Source: Collinsella aerofaciens
GTDB lineage: Bacteria > Actinomycetota > Coriobacteriia > Coriobacteriales > Coriobacteriaceae
DNA length: 64,000 nucleotides
NCBI RefSeq assembly: GCF_018785245.1
Contig: NZ_WQPL01000007.1
Coordinates: 62,001-126,000, forward strand
Direction of reading: 5' to 3'
Shown: positions 8,184 through 16,806 of the stretch, one piece after another
Numbering within the stretch: position 1 is the first letter of the stretch
How the letters are laid out: each line of letters starts with the position of its first letter
Notes under the pieces: generated by a model
Seen by the model: only the letters and a program-made list of their open reading frames with translations
Database searches by the model: none
What the model was told of the DNA's origin: nothing
Position numbers and translations under genes: made by a program

Positions 8184-9578
8184 CTAATTCAAGTTGAGAT
8201 GGACCAAAAGAGCTTCGCGATCGTTGGGAATGTTGTCTTCGATCACGGCGTCGAGGGCGGAGTTGAGAAGCTGCCCCAGTTCCGGCCCGGGCTTGACTCC
8301 AGCACGGATCAGGTCGCCGCCGTTGATGGCGAGCATCTTAAGCGTATAGGGCTCCCCCGCCCTCAGCAGCTCGTGCGCCATCGCGCGCATCTCCTCAATC
8401 GTCTCAACGTAATAGAAGCACGACGGGGCCTTGCCAAGTGTGTCGGCACGCTTAAGGTCCATGAGCTCGTCAATCAGGCGGGCCGTGTCGACGCCCTCAC
8501 CCGAAAGCGCGCGCATCATATTGAGCAGACAGGAGCGCTCGGGGCGCAGCGGCTTGTCATGGTATTTGATGAGCAGGCACACGTCGCGCACCAAGTCGTG
8601 CGAGAGCGCCAGGCGATCCATAATGACGCGCGCCTTCTTGGCGCCGAGCTCGGGATGACCGTAGAAGTGTCCGCTACCGGCATGGTCGACCGTGAAGCAC
8701 TCGGGCTTGGACACATCGTGCAAAAACGCCGCCCACATAAGGCTCGACGAGGGCGCGACGCCGTCACACAGCGCGAGTTCCCCCGCCACCGTCAGCACAC
8801 GGGCGATATGCACGTAGACGTTAAACGCATGATAGACACTGCGCTGATCAAACCCGCGACCCGCTGCCAACTCGGGCACGGCGGCGCAGATGAGCTCGGG
8901 ATAGCGGAGCATCGCGTCTCCCCCATGACCGGTCGAAAGAATGCCCTCGAGCTCAATACCCACACGCTCACGCGCCACGGCATCGAGCAGCGGCGCGCAC
9001 TCGGCAAGCGCACGTTTGGTCTCGGGCTCAATCATAAAGTCCAGACGGCAGGCAAAGCGCACCGCACGCAGCATGCGCAGGGCGTCCTCGTTAAAGCGAC
9101 GCTTGGGATCGCCGACAGCGCGAATCAGCTTGCGCTCCAAGTCACCCTGGCCGTCGTAGCGGTCGACAAGCCCGCGCTCGGGATGCCAGGCCATGGCGTT
9201 GACGGTAAAGTCGCGGCGCGCCAAATCGTCCTCGAGCGAGGCGGCACGCTCGACACTCTGAGGATGACGCCCATCGGTATAGAAGCCATCCAGACGGTAC
9301 GTGGTGACCTCGATACGCTCGCCATCGGAAATAGCCGTGATTCCGCCAAATTTAATGCCCGACTCCACGACCGCGAAACCAGCGGCCTCGAGCGCCGTTT
9401 TGGAATCCTGCCACAGGCCGCTACAGCACATATCAACATCGTGGCTGGGGCACCCCATCAGGGCGTCACGCACCCAACCGCCCACGTACCAAGCCTCAAG
9501 ACCAGCCGCCTCAAGCGCGCGCAGGACGCGCAGGGACGCATCGGACGGTTGAGTACCGTTGAGCGAAACATTGCACAT
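8184..9578 (-). CDS. cca: CCA-adding tRNA nucleotidyltransferase with HD domain
   Basis: A 464-residue class II tRNA nucleotidyltransferase that builds or repairs the 3' CCA end. The poly(A)-polymerase head domain is clear at about residues 20-150: WYVGGWVRDALMG, SHDVDMCCSG, and RRDFTVNAMAWHPE. An RNA-binding region follows, then an HD domain (FLHDVSKPECF, near residue 270). The ATG at 9578 is chosen because AGGAGG lies 8 bases upstream; the GTG at 9596 would contain that ribosome site. It is transcribed toward the tRNA-Glu pair, whose CCA is already encoded. Confidence 0.92.
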   Translation of the reverse strand: MCNVSLNGTQPSDASLRVLRALEAAGLEAWYVGGWVRDALMGCPSHDVDMCCSGLWQDSKTALEAAGFAVVESGIKFGGITAISDGERIEVTTYRLDGFYTDGRHPQSVERAASLEDDLARRDFTVNAMAWHPERGLVDRYDGQGDLERKLIRAVGDPKRRFNEDALRMLRAVRFACRLDFMIEPETKRALAECAPLLDAVARERVGIELEGILSTGHGGDAMLRYPELICAAVPELAAGRGFDQRSVYHAFNVYVHIARVLTVAGELALCDGVAPSSSLMWAAFLHDVSKPECFTVDHAGSGHFYGHPELGAKKARVIMDRLALSHDLVRDVCLLIKYHDKPLRPERSCLLNMMRALSGEGVDTARLIDELMDLKRADTLGKAPSCFYYVETIEEMRAMAHELLRAGEPYTLKMLAINGGDLIRAGVKPGPELGQLLNSALDAVIEDNIPNDREALLVHLNLN

Positions 9579-9713
9579 GCCTATGGCCTCCTGCACTTGT
9601 GAGCGTTAATCGATGGTTCTCAAGAAGTCTAACAAGAAACGAGAAAGCGCGCACACGCAATCGCGTCGTCGATTCGATAAAGCGAGACAGCAGACGCCAC
9701 ATACGTTCAGCGC

Positions 9714-9751
9714 GCAAAAAACACCCGCCTTGGTAATCCAAAGCGGGTGTT
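9714..9751 (-). terminator. Intrinsic terminator after the first PfkB kinase gene
   Basis: On the minus strand ACACCCGC pairs with GCGGGTGT and is followed by TTTTTT. It lies 23 bp past the 9774 stop. Confidence 0.8.
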
Positions 9752-9773
9752 CGGCAACGACGTATCGATGCTG

Positions 9774-10706
9774 CTAGCAGACCTGGCGAACCTCGATATG
9801 CTTCTTATATTCGTCCACCTTGGCAAAATCACCCAGACCGGGGCACTCGACCACGTTGGCGCCAGTGGCCATCGAAAGGCGCAGGGCGTCCTCGACGCGC
9901 TCGGGGGCGTCGTGCCACACGGACAGGAAGGCAGCGAGCGAGGAATCGCCGGCGCACACCGTCGACAGCAGCTTGACGTCGAAGGTGCGGTTGGCAAACC
10001 AGATATGCTCGCCGTTGGAGAAGTACGCACCGGCGCCACCAAGGGTCAGCAGCACGTTCTTGGCGCCCTTGGCGTGCAGCTCGGCCATAGCGCCCTTGAG
10101 GGACTCGTCGTCGCCACCGCTCACCTTGATGCCAAAGATGTCAAGCAGCTCGTCGTCATTGGGCTTGATCAGCAGTGGCTCCAGAGCAATGAGGTCTGCC
10201 AGCTGATGGCTCGAGATGTCGAGGACGAACTCGGCCCCCTTGGCCTTGACACGGCGCAGGACCTCGGCCAAGAAGCCCTCGGAAGTGTTGGGAGGCAGCG
10301 AGCCGCTGATGACCAGGCAGGTCATGTCATCGAGCGAATCGATAAGTTCAAACATCTCCTGCTCGTTGGCCTCATTGATGGCGGCACCGGCATTGACCAT
10401 GTTGTACTCGGTGTCGGGACCGGCGTTGAGGAACACATTGACGCGCGTAATACCGTCGGTCCACACGGGCTTGACGGGCACGCCCAGGGCCTCGGCGCCC
10501 TTAACGATAAACTCACCCGAGAAGCCGGCGAAGAAACCCAGGATCGTGGTGTCGACACCATAGTGGTCAAGCGTAAACGAGACGTTGAGGCCTTTGCCGT
10601 TGGGCGTGTAGACGGCATTGCGGGTACGCGTGACGGTATTGGCAGTAAGGCCGTCGCAGGCGATGTTGTAATCAATGGCGGGATTTGCAGTGAGCGTGTA
10701 AATCAT
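9774..10706 (-). CDS. PfkB-family sugar kinase, probable 1-phosphofructokinase (paralog 1)
   Basis: A 310-residue ribokinase-family enzyme that should phosphorylate a sugar phosphate, most likely fructose-1-phosphate delivered by FruA. Visible motifs are the N-terminal substrate loop PNGKGLNVSF, the second signature SGSLPPNTSEGF, the KPN motif (LIKPNDDEL) and the catalytic loop VCAGDSSLAAFL. The loop reads CAGD where the family consensus is GAGD, in both paralogs here. The ATG at 10706 is preceded by AAAGGAAC; the upstream ATG has no site. Tagatose-6-phosphate kinase is an alternative. Own terminator follows; the next kinase has a separate one. Confidence 0.85.
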   Translation of the reverse strand: MIYTLTANPAIDYNIACDGLTANTVTRTRNAVYTPNGKGLNVSFTLDHYGVDTTILGFFAGFSGEFIVKGAEALGVPVKPVWTDGITRVNVFLNAGPDTEYNMVNAGAAINEANEQEMFELIDSLDDMTCLVISGSLPPNTSEGFLAEVLRRVKAKGAEFVLDISSHQLADLIALEPLLIKPNDDELLDIFGIKVSGGDDESLKGAMAELHAKGAKNVLLTLGGAGAYFSNGEHIWFANRTFDVKLLSTVCAGDSSLAAFLSVWHDAPERVEDALRLSMATGANVVECPGLGDFAKVDEYKKHIEVRQVC

Positions 10707-10834
10707 GAATGTTCCTTTCACGAAGCAACGTGTTAATGAAAGTATATTACACGCATCGGTAAAAGGCTAGGACAACTCGGTGAACGGTGTGGAAGCGATG
10801 AAGTACGGCAGGACACCTCTCCCCCATGGCGGAA

Positions 10835-10867
10835 CAAAAAAGGCGCCCCGGCCGAAACCGGGGCGCC
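10835..10867 (-). terminator. Intrinsic terminator after the second PfkB kinase gene
   Basis: GGCGCCCCGG and CCGGGGCGCC form a 10-bp GC stem (10842-10867), followed on the minus strand by a run of T. It separates the two kinase genes into different transcripts. Confidence 0.85.
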
Positions 10868-10895
10868 GCATGCGCACGAATATGTCGCGTTTCGA

Positions 10896-11828
10896 TTACT
10901 GACGATCGAGCTTGCGGACAGCAACGCGCTTGCTGTACTCGTCGACGTGACCGAAGTCACCAATGCCGACGGACTCGGCAACGTTGGCGCCGGTGGCCAT
11001 AGCGAGCTTCATGGCCTCCTCGACGTTGTCGCGATCCCTGTACCACTTGTGCAGGAACGCAGCGAGGGTGCAGTCGCCGGCGCAGACGGAAGAGACCAGC
11101 TTGATGTTGAACTCACGCTTGGCGTACCAGATGTCCTCGCCGTTGGAGAAGTAAGCGTCGCCGCGGCTACCACGGGTGAGCAGCACGTTCTGAACGCCAG
11201 CGTCGTGAGCCATCTTCATGGCGACACGAACCTCGTCGTCGGTGTCGACCGGCACGCCGAAGATGGCCTTCATCTCGTGATGGTTCGGCTTGATGAGCAG
11301 CGGCTTCTTGTGAGCGAGCTCCTTGAGCTTGTCGGAGGACAGGTCCAGGACGACGTCAGCGCCACGAGCCTGAGCGTGCTCCATGACCTGAGCCAGGAAG
11401 TCGGGCGTAGCTTTGGGAGGCACGGAGCCGGAGACGATCAGGCACTCGAGATCGCCCGCGGTGTCCAGGATGTTGTAGAGCTCCTCCTGGTGCTGCGGCG
11501 TGATCGGGGCGCCGGGGTTCAGGATGCCGTACTCGTGCTGGCCATCGTTGACGTAGGTGTTAATGCGCGTGATACCGTCGGTCCAGACCGGGCGGCAGAG
11601 GCAACCCAGGTTCATGACCTCCTCGACGATGAACTTGCCCGTGAAGCCAGCGAAGAAGCCGAGCGCGACGGTGTCGACGCCCATCTTCTTAAAGGCGAAG
11701 GACACGTCGAGGCCCTTGCCGTTAGCCGTGTAGCTGGCCGAACCGGTGCGGACGTTCTCGTCGGGCTCGAGCGGAGAGCTCGAAACCGTCATGTCGACAG
11801 CCGGGTTAGCGGTTAGCGTGTAGAACAT
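10896..11828 (-). CDS. fruK: PfkB-family sugar kinase, probable 1-phosphofructokinase (paralog 2)
   Basis: A 310-residue ribokinase-family kinase closely similar along its length to its neighbour at 9774-10706, so the pair probably arose by duplication. Motifs: ANGKGLDVSFAF, SGSVPPKATPDF, LLIKPNHHEMKA, and SVCAGDCTLAAF with the same CAGD variant. The start at 11828 follows AGGGGG at suitable distance. It lies 74 bp downstream of ptsI on the same strand without a visible terminator between, so it may be in the ptsI transcript. Fructose-1-phosphate to fructose-1,6-bisphosphate is the likely reaction, given FruA and HPr/EI nearby. Confidence 0.86.
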   Translation of the reverse strand: MFYTLTANPAVDMTVSSSPLEPDENVRTGSASYTANGKGLDVSFAFKKMGVDTVALGFFAGFTGKFIVEEVMNLGCLCRPVWTDGITRINTYVNDGQHEYGILNPGAPITPQHQEELYNILDTAGDLECLIVSGSVPPKATPDFLAQVMEHAQARGADVVLDLSSDKLKELAHKKPLLIKPNHHEMKAIFGVPVDTDDEVRVAMKMAHDAGVQNVLLTRGSRGDAYFSNGEDIWYAKREFNIKLVSSVCAGDCTLAAFLHKWYRDRDNVEEAMKLAMATGANVAESVGIGDFGHVDEYSKRVAVRKLDRQ

Positions 11829-11902
11829 TTACAGTACCCCCTGTATATGTGAGGGCCGCGTGGCCGGCCCATTCCAACCACGCGGTTACCTCTGATACCA
11901 AA

Positions 11903-13606
11903 TTAGCGAGCTGCGGACTCGAGCAGTGCCTTGACCTCGGCGGCGGTGTTGCAGGCGAGCGCCTTCTCGGCGAGCTCGTCGCACTCGGCCTTGGTCCACT
12001 GACTGATGGTCTTACGGGCGCGCAGGATCGACGGAGCACTCATCGAGAACTCCTCCAGGCCCCAGCTGATCAGCAGCGGCTCGAGCAGCGGATCGGCAGC
12101 GGCCTCGCCGCACATACCGACCATGATGCCGGCCTTCACGCCGCTCTCGATGATGTTCTTGAGCGAGCGGAGCACGGCGGGATAGTAAACCTGGTACAGG
12201 TTGGAGATGGTGTCGTTGCCACGGTCGGCGCACATGGTGTAGCCGATCAGGTCGTTGGTGCCGATGGAGAAGAAGTCGGCGACCTCGGCAAGACGGTCTG
12301 CGAGCAGCGAAGCGGCGGGCGTCTCGACCATGATGCCGACCTCGATGTTCTCGTTGAACTTGCGCCCCTCTTCGGTCAGCTCGGCCTTGCACTGCTCGAC
12401 GAGCTCCTTGACAGCCAAGACCTCCTCGACGCAGGTGACGAGCGGGATCATGATCTTGACGTCACCGAAGGCGCTAGCGCGCAGCAGAGCGCGGAGCTGG
12501 ACCTTGTACTGGTCGGGATTGGCCAAGCAGTAACGCACGGCGCGGAAGCCCATGAAGGGGTTTTCTTCCTTGACCATATGCAGATACGGAATCTCCTTGT
12601 CGCCACCCACATCGAGCGTGCGGATGATGACCGGAGCACCCTTGAGCGCGCTGGCGACCTTACGGTAGGCGTTGAACTGCTCCTCCTCGGAAGGAAGCTC
12701 AGCAGAGTCCATGAACAGGAACTCGGAGCGGAACAGACCGATAGCCTCGGCGTCGTGATCGAGCGCGTTGGGCACGTCATCGGGGTTACCGATGTTGCAG
12801 GCGATGATCTTCTTGATGCCATCAGCAGTCACGGACGGCTTGCCACGGAAGGCCTCGAGGGCTGCCTTCTCGGCAGCGAAGGCCTCGGCCTTGGCGGTGT
12901 AGGCAGCGAGCGTCTCCTCGTCGGGATCGGCCTCGACGATACCCTTGCCGCCGTCGACGACAACGGTCATGCCGTTGCGCAGTGCGGTGCAGCTGTTGGA
13001 GACCGAAAGGACAGCCGGGATCTCGAGGGCTCGCGCAATGATCGCGGAGTGCGACGTGCGGCCACCGGTCTCGGTGACGATACCGGCAACGTGGGCCTTA
13101 TCGATCGTGGCGGTCATGGACGGCGTGAGGTCGTGCACGACAACGACAGTGTTCTCGGGCAGGACGGAGAGGTCGACGACCTCCTTGCCCAGCAGCTCGG
13201 CCAGAATACCGGTGCGGATGTCGGCGATGTCAGCCGCGCGAAGACGGAACATCTCGTCGTCCATGGACAGGAACATGTTCTCGAACATGGTCGAGGTGTC
13301 CATGAGCGCCTGCTCGGCGCAGGTACCGCCGTCAATGGCGGCGTTGATGGCGTCGGTCATACCCGGATCCTGAGCCAGAACAATGTGTCCGCTCATGATC
13401 TCGGCCTCGGCCTCGCCCACCGTCTCCTTCATGTGGTCGGCCTGAGCCTGGGTCTTCTCGCAGAAGACCGAAAGAGCGGACTGATAGCGCTCCTTCTCTG
13501 CTGCCGAATCAGCAACCTCGTGCGGCTCAAACGTCAAGTCGGGATCGACGGCGACCATGACGGTGCCGATACCGATGCCCTCGGAAGCGTTGACTCCCTG
13601 ATACAT
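11903..13606 (-). CDS. ptsI: Phosphoenolpyruvate-protein phosphotransferase (PTS Enzyme I)
   Basis: A 567-residue Enzyme I, the first step of the PTS, which takes phosphate from PEP and passes it to HPr. The N-terminal swivel domain holds the phospho-accepting His in GGRTSHSAIIARALEIPAV (about residue 185). The C-terminal TIM-barrel PEP domain shows FLFMDSAELPSEEEQF, TLDVGGDKEIPYL and the signature IGTNDLIGYTMCADR. The ATG at 13606 has AGGA at 7 bases; the ATG at 13612 is too close to that site. A terminator-like hairpin separates it from ptsH. Confidence 0.95.
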   Translation of the reverse strand: MYQGVNASEGIGIGTVMVAVDPDLTFEPHEVADSAAEKERYQSALSVFCEKTQAQADHMKETVGEAEAEIMSGHIVLAQDPGMTDAINAAIDGGTCAEQALMDTSTMFENMFLSMDDEMFRLRAADIADIRTGILAELLGKEVVDLSVLPENTVVVVHDLTPSMTATIDKAHVAGIVTETGGRTSHSAIIARALEIPAVLSVSNSCTALRNGMTVVVDGGKGIVEADPDEETLAAYTAKAEAFAAEKAALEAFRGKPSVTADGIKKIIACNIGNPDDVPNALDHDAEAIGLFRSEFLFMDSAELPSEEEQFNAYRKVASALKGAPVIIRTLDVGGDKEIPYLHMVKEENPFMGFRAVRYCLANPDQYKVQLRALLRASAFGDVKIMIPLVTCVEEVLAVKELVEQCKAELTEEGRKFNENIEVGIMVETPAASLLADRLAEVADFFSIGTNDLIGYTMCADRGNDTISNLYQVYYPAVLRSLKNIIESGVKAGIMVGMCGEAAADPLLEPLLISWGLEEFSMSAPSILRARKTISQWTKAECDELAEKALACNTAAEVKALLESAAR

Positions 13607-13658
13607 TCCCATTCCTCTCTCCGTGTCATGTGATAAAGCGTTTTGCCATATCCATGAC

Positions 13659-13694
13659 AAAAGAGCGCAGTTACCTTACAACAGGTCACTGCGC
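13659..13694 (-). terminator. Hairpin terminator between ptsH and ptsI
   Basis: On the minus strand GCGCAGTGACCT pairs with AGGTAACTGCGC and is followed by TCTTTTG. It lies 45 bp beyond the ptsH stop and could let HPr be made in excess over EI. Confidence 0.65.
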
Positions 13695-13739
13695 CCCCAA
13701 ATATGAACTTAGTTGTTCAACATGCGACCCGTTTGAGTT

Positions 13740-14003
13740 CTACTCGCCAAGACCGCTCTTGATGAGCTCGATGGCAGCAGCCAGAGCCTCGGCCTCGTCG
13801 GCGCCGTCGCACTTGACCTCGACCTCGGTACCGCAGGGGATACCAGCAGCCATGAGGGCCATCGGGGACTTGCCGTTGACCTCCTTCTCGGGGGTGACGA
13901 CCGTCACGTCACAGGCGTACTTGCCCATGGTGGAGGCGAACAGACCAGCCGGACGCATGTGCAGACCCTGAGGATTAACGAGGGTAGCCTTCTCAGAAAC
14001 CAT
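13740..14003 (-). CDS. ptsH: Phosphocarrier protein HPr
   Basis: An 87-residue HPr. The phospho-acceptor His15 lies in GLHMRPAG, and a serine at position 46 (NGKSPMALM) matches the regulatory site phosphorylated by HPr kinase in Gram-positive bacteria. Length is standard. AAAAAAGGAG precedes the ATG by six bases. It carries phosphate from EI (downstream) to FruA (upstream). Whether an HPr kinase exists is not visible in this window. Confidence 0.96.
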   Translation of the reverse strand: MVSEKATLVNPQGLHMRPAGLFASTMGKYACDVTVVTPEKEVNGKSPMALMAAGIPCGTEVEVKCDGADEAEALAAAIELIKSGLGE

Positions 14004-14141
14004 AGTTGACTCCTTTTTTGTGTTTAACCCCTGTCATGTATGTGGCAGGAGTCAGATTCACGACGTTGTTTATATTAACTCACATCAAACGGTTTTTCAT
14101 TGTGTTTCACACGAATTGTTGGACAGATGTCGTATCCCTGC

Positions 14142-14270
14142 GCTCGCCCGCCGGGCGGGGCGATTAAGTTTGCTGCTCTACAGTCCTGCGCAAGATGGAA
14201 AGCACTTTAAGTGCTTTCCTTTGCGTGCGGAACTCGCGACAAACTTAATCGCCCCGCCCGGCGGGCGAGC
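14142..14270. repeat. 129-bp hairpin element with 30-bp perfect terminal inverted repeats
   Basis: Arms at 14142-14171 and 14241-14270 are perfect reverse complements (30 bp, beginning GCTCGCCCGCC and ending GATTAAGTTT). The interior holds a second nested stem (GGAAAGCAC/GTGCTTTCC near 14198-14220). TGC flanks both ends directly (14139-14141 and 14271-14273), which could be a 3-bp target duplication. No protein is encoded. It could be a MITE-like mobile element or a long structured RNA. Confidence 0.8.
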
Positions 14271-14378
14271 TGCGGAAACTCGGTCGGTCCAGAGCAATAT
14301 CGTGCAAACGGAAATCTGGCTGATGATCTGTTCGCGACAAAGACTCGAGAGGTAGCCCCCTCTATGCCCTTTTGTAAA

Positions 14379-14441
14379 TTGCGGTGAAATAGGGACTGAA
14401 TTTGGGGTTGAATCGTTTAAACAGTCCCTATTTCACCGCAA
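14379..14441. repeat. GGGACTG-type intergenic inverted repeat
   Basis: TTGCGGTGAAATAGGGACTG (14379-14398) and its exact reverse complement (14422-14441) form a 20-bp stem with a 23-base loop that includes GTTTAAA. There is no T-run, so it is not a simple terminator. I suspect a dispersed repeat family. Confidence 0.75.
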
Positions 14442-14456
14442 CTTATGGGAGGGATA

Positions 14457-14494
14457 GAAAAAAAGGCGGAGGCCCTGGAGAGGGACTCCGCCTT
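14457..14494 (-). terminator. Intrinsic terminator after fruA
   Basis: On the minus strand AAGGCGGAG pairs with CTCCGCCTT and runs into TTTTTTTT. It sits 36 bp past the fruA stop. Confidence 0.85.
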
Positions 14495-14530
14495 ATATAC
14501 AGGGGGCGATGTTATTCGCTAACTGCTGGA

Positions 14531-16534
14531 TTAGACCAGGCGGGCGTTGATCGTCTTGGCGATCTCGGCGGCGTCGGTTGAACCCTTGACAGTGGCACGG
14601 AAGTCCTCGTCCATGAGCGCCTCGGCGACCTTAGACAGGATCTTGAGGTGCGTAGTGCCGGCCTGGGCACCGGGGATGAGCAGGGCGATAGCCACGTTGA
14701 CGGGAGCGCCGTCCATGGTGTCCCAACCGGTCACGCCGGACTCGTCCTTGACGACGATAACAGCAGCCTCGGTAATGGCGTCGGACTTGGCATGCGGGAT
14801 GGCGAAGCCCTCCATCATGCCCGTGGTGCCCTCGGCCTCGCGGGCCAGGAAGGCGTTCAACACGGCGTCGGCGTCGCTGGCGATACCGGCCTTGACAGCC
14901 TGGTTGGAAACGAAGCTCAGAGCCTCGTCACGAGAAGCGAAGTCCTCGGCAACAAAGACATTCTCGACCTTAACGAAGTCGGCAGCCTCGGCCTTGGGGG
15001 CCTCGACGGCAGCGGCCTTGGGAGCCTCAACCGGCTTGGCTGCAGGAGCGGGCTTCTGGTTCTTCTCGAAGTCGTACTTCTTAAAGGCCACGAACAGGAT
15101 GCCACCGACCACAGCGCCGATGAGGATCGCGAGAACCCACAGCGGACCGTTCTCGACAACGGGCAGGACCAGGAAGCCACCGTGAGGCGCCGGATCGTGA
15201 ACGTTGAACATAATGGTCAGGATCGAAGCGATAGAAGAACCGAGCATCATGATGGGCATGACGGGCCAGATGTTCTTGGTCATGAACGGAATGGCGCCCT
15301 CGGTGATGTGGGTGCAACCAAGGATGAGGTTGACGACACCGGCGTCATGGTCCTCCTGGCTGAAGTACTTCTTGCCGACAACGACGGCGAAGGTGGTGAT
15401 CAGCGGCGGAACGATGCAGGCGGCGGAAACGGCAGCCATGAAGTTGGTGCCGAAGTTGTAGGTATCGGTGCCAACACCGGCGGCCAGTGCCTCGGTGAGC
15501 ATAGCGGTACCGGTAACGTAAGCAGCCTTGTTGACCGGGCCGCCCATGTCAAAGGCGCACATGCAGCCGATGGCAAGACCCAGGACAACGGCTCCAGAGG
15601 CGGACAGGCCCTTGAGGAAGTCCATCATGGCGGTGTTGATGGCAGCCATGGGGCCGGAAATGCCGAGCATGACCAGGCCGACGATAGCCGTCGAGAACAG
15701 CGGGTACAGGAAGATAGCCTTGAGGCCGTCCAGGTTCTTGGGCAGACCGGCAAAGACCTTCTCGAGCAGCAGGATGACATAGCCGGCGAGGAAGCCGCCG
15801 ACGATGCCGCCCAGGAAGCCGAAGCCCACGCCGGCGCCACCGGCGTCGATCATGCCGGTCTCGGCGTTAACAGGCAGGCCCTGGATGGCAATCATACCGG
15901 CAACGAAACCGGGGACGAGCGCCGGGCGCTTGCCGATGGATTCGGCGATGTAGGCGGAAAGCACCGGAACCATAAGGTTCATGGCGATGCCGCCGATGAT
16001 CTTGAGCATCGCAGCAAAGCTGTTGTAGTCGGCAGCCGTCGAATCAAAGGACGTGATGCCCCACAGGAACGAAATGGCGGTCAGAACACCACCGGCAACG
16101 ACGAAGACCAGCATGTGGCTGACGCCGTTCATGAGGTGCTTGTAGATGACGTGGCCGATGGACTCCTTCTCCTCGACCTCGTCCTCGACATCGGCGGCGG
16201 CGGCAACCGTGTCGTCGCCCTTGGCGGCGAGCGCGCGGTCGATCAGCTTACCAGCAGCCTCGACAGACAGGGCCTTGGAAACACCAACGGAAACCATGGG
16301 CTTACCGGCGAAACGCTCAGCCTGGACATCCTTATCGGCTGCGACAACGACGGCCTTGGCACCGGCGATCTCGCTCTTGGTGAGCTCGTTCTCGACGCCG
16401 ACCTGGCCATGAGTCTCGACCTTAATGGTCAGACCTCGCTCGGCAGCAGCCTTCTCCAGCGCCTCCTTCGCCATGAAGGTGTGCGCAATGCCGGTCGGGC
16501 AACCGGTCGCGGCGATGATGTCAAACTTAGCCAT
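14531..16534 (-). CDS. fruA: PTS fructose transporter, EIIB-EIIC-EIIA fusion
   Basis: A 667-residue permease that imports fructose and phosphorylates it at C1. Domain order is IIB (about 1-100, phospho-Cys in AATGCPTGIAHTFMA), a charged linker, IIC with about ten helices (about 125-465), an alanine/proline-rich linker (KPVEAPKAAAVEAPK), and IIA (about 515-667, phospho-His in FAIPHAKSDAI). The ATG at 16534 has AAGGAGGGACAC upstream. It is divergent from the RpiR regulator across a 272-bp region with operator-like repeats. The IIB-IIC-IIA order differs from the IIA-first order of many fructose permeases. Confidence 0.93.
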   Translation of the reverse strand: MAKFDIIAATGCPTGIAHTFMAKEALEKAAAERGLTIKVETHGQVGVENELTKSEIAGAKAVVVAADKDVQAERFAGKPMVSVGVSKALSVEAAGKLIDRALAAKGDDTVAAAADVEDEVEEKESIGHVIYKHLMNGVSHMLVFVVAGGVLTAISFLWGITSFDSTAADYNSFAAMLKIIGGIAMNLMVPVLSAYIAESIGKRPALVPGFVAGMIAIQGLPVNAETGMIDAGGAGVGFGFLGGIVGGFLAGYVILLLEKVFAGLPKNLDGLKAIFLYPLFSTAIVGLVMLGISGPMAAINTAMMDFLKGLSASGAVVLGLAIGCMCAFDMGGPVNKAAYVTGTAMLTEALAAGVGTDTYNFGTNFMAAVSAACIVPPLITTFAVVVGKKYFSQEDHDAGVVNLILGCTHITEGAIPFMTKNIWPVMPIMMLGSSIASILTIMFNVHDPAPHGGFLVLPVVENGPLWVLAILIGAVVGGILFVAFKKYDFEKNQKPAPAAKPVEAPKAAAVEAPKAEAADFVKVENVFVAEDFASRDEALSFVSNQAVKAGIASDADAVLNAFLAREAEGTTGMMEGFAIPHAKSDAITEAAVIVVKDESGVTGWDTMDGAPVNVAIALLIPGAQAGTTHLKILSKVAEALMDEDFRATVKGSTDAAEIAKTINARLV

Positions 16535-16661
16535 GTGTCCCTCCTTCTTGAGTACAGCGCCCGCGGGCGCTCCCCTACACGCGCTTCGATGCGCGTTTTT
16601 CCACACTTGAAAGATACCAACCTACCGTCCGCGTGAGAAGAGACAAGGCGCAATTCTCCGG

Positions 16662-16676
16662 TGAAAGGTTCTTTCA
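16662..16676. promoter_or_regulatory. Candidate RpiR operator palindrome
   Basis: TGAAAGGTTCTTTCA is a perfect 6-bp inverted repeat with a 3-bp centre, in the fruA-rpiR divergent region. RpiR-family regulators often bind such TGAAA/TTTCA palindromes. Binding is inferred. Confidence 0.5.
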
Positions 16677-16683
16677 TAACCGT

Positions 16684-16726
16684 AAACGGCAAGTGAAAGT
16701 TTACCATCAACACTTGAAACGGCAAG
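16684..16726. promoter_or_regulatory. Direct repeat AAACGGCAAG x2 in the fruA-rpiR region
   Basis: AAACGGCAAG occurs at 16684-16693 and 16717-16726, starts 33 bp apart, close to three helical turns. The placement suggests a tandem regulator site on one face of the DNA. Confidence 0.4.
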
Positions 16727-16752
16727 GTGTATCTTGTAATTGAAAATGCCCG

Positions 16753-16758
16753 TATACT
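16753..16758 (+). promoter_or_regulatory. Likely -10 box of the RpiR regulator gene
   Basis: TATACT stands 49 bp upstream of the start at 16807. I see no strong -35 at 17 bp, as expected for a regulated promoter. Confidence 0.35.
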
Positions 16759-16806
16759 ATGGCATTGCAAATCAAGCTAGATTTTCATGCCAACCAGGAG
16801 CCATCC

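Noticed and set aside
14100-14110. TGTGTTTCACA near ptsH as a cre or CRP site
   Set aside because: Only four-base arms and no match to a full consensus; kept only as TGAAA half-sites in the RpiR note.
14648-16636. A 662-codon open frame opposite fruA
   Set aside because: Same antisense effect over a gene with all PTS motifs; low-complexity Gly/Asp-rich protein.
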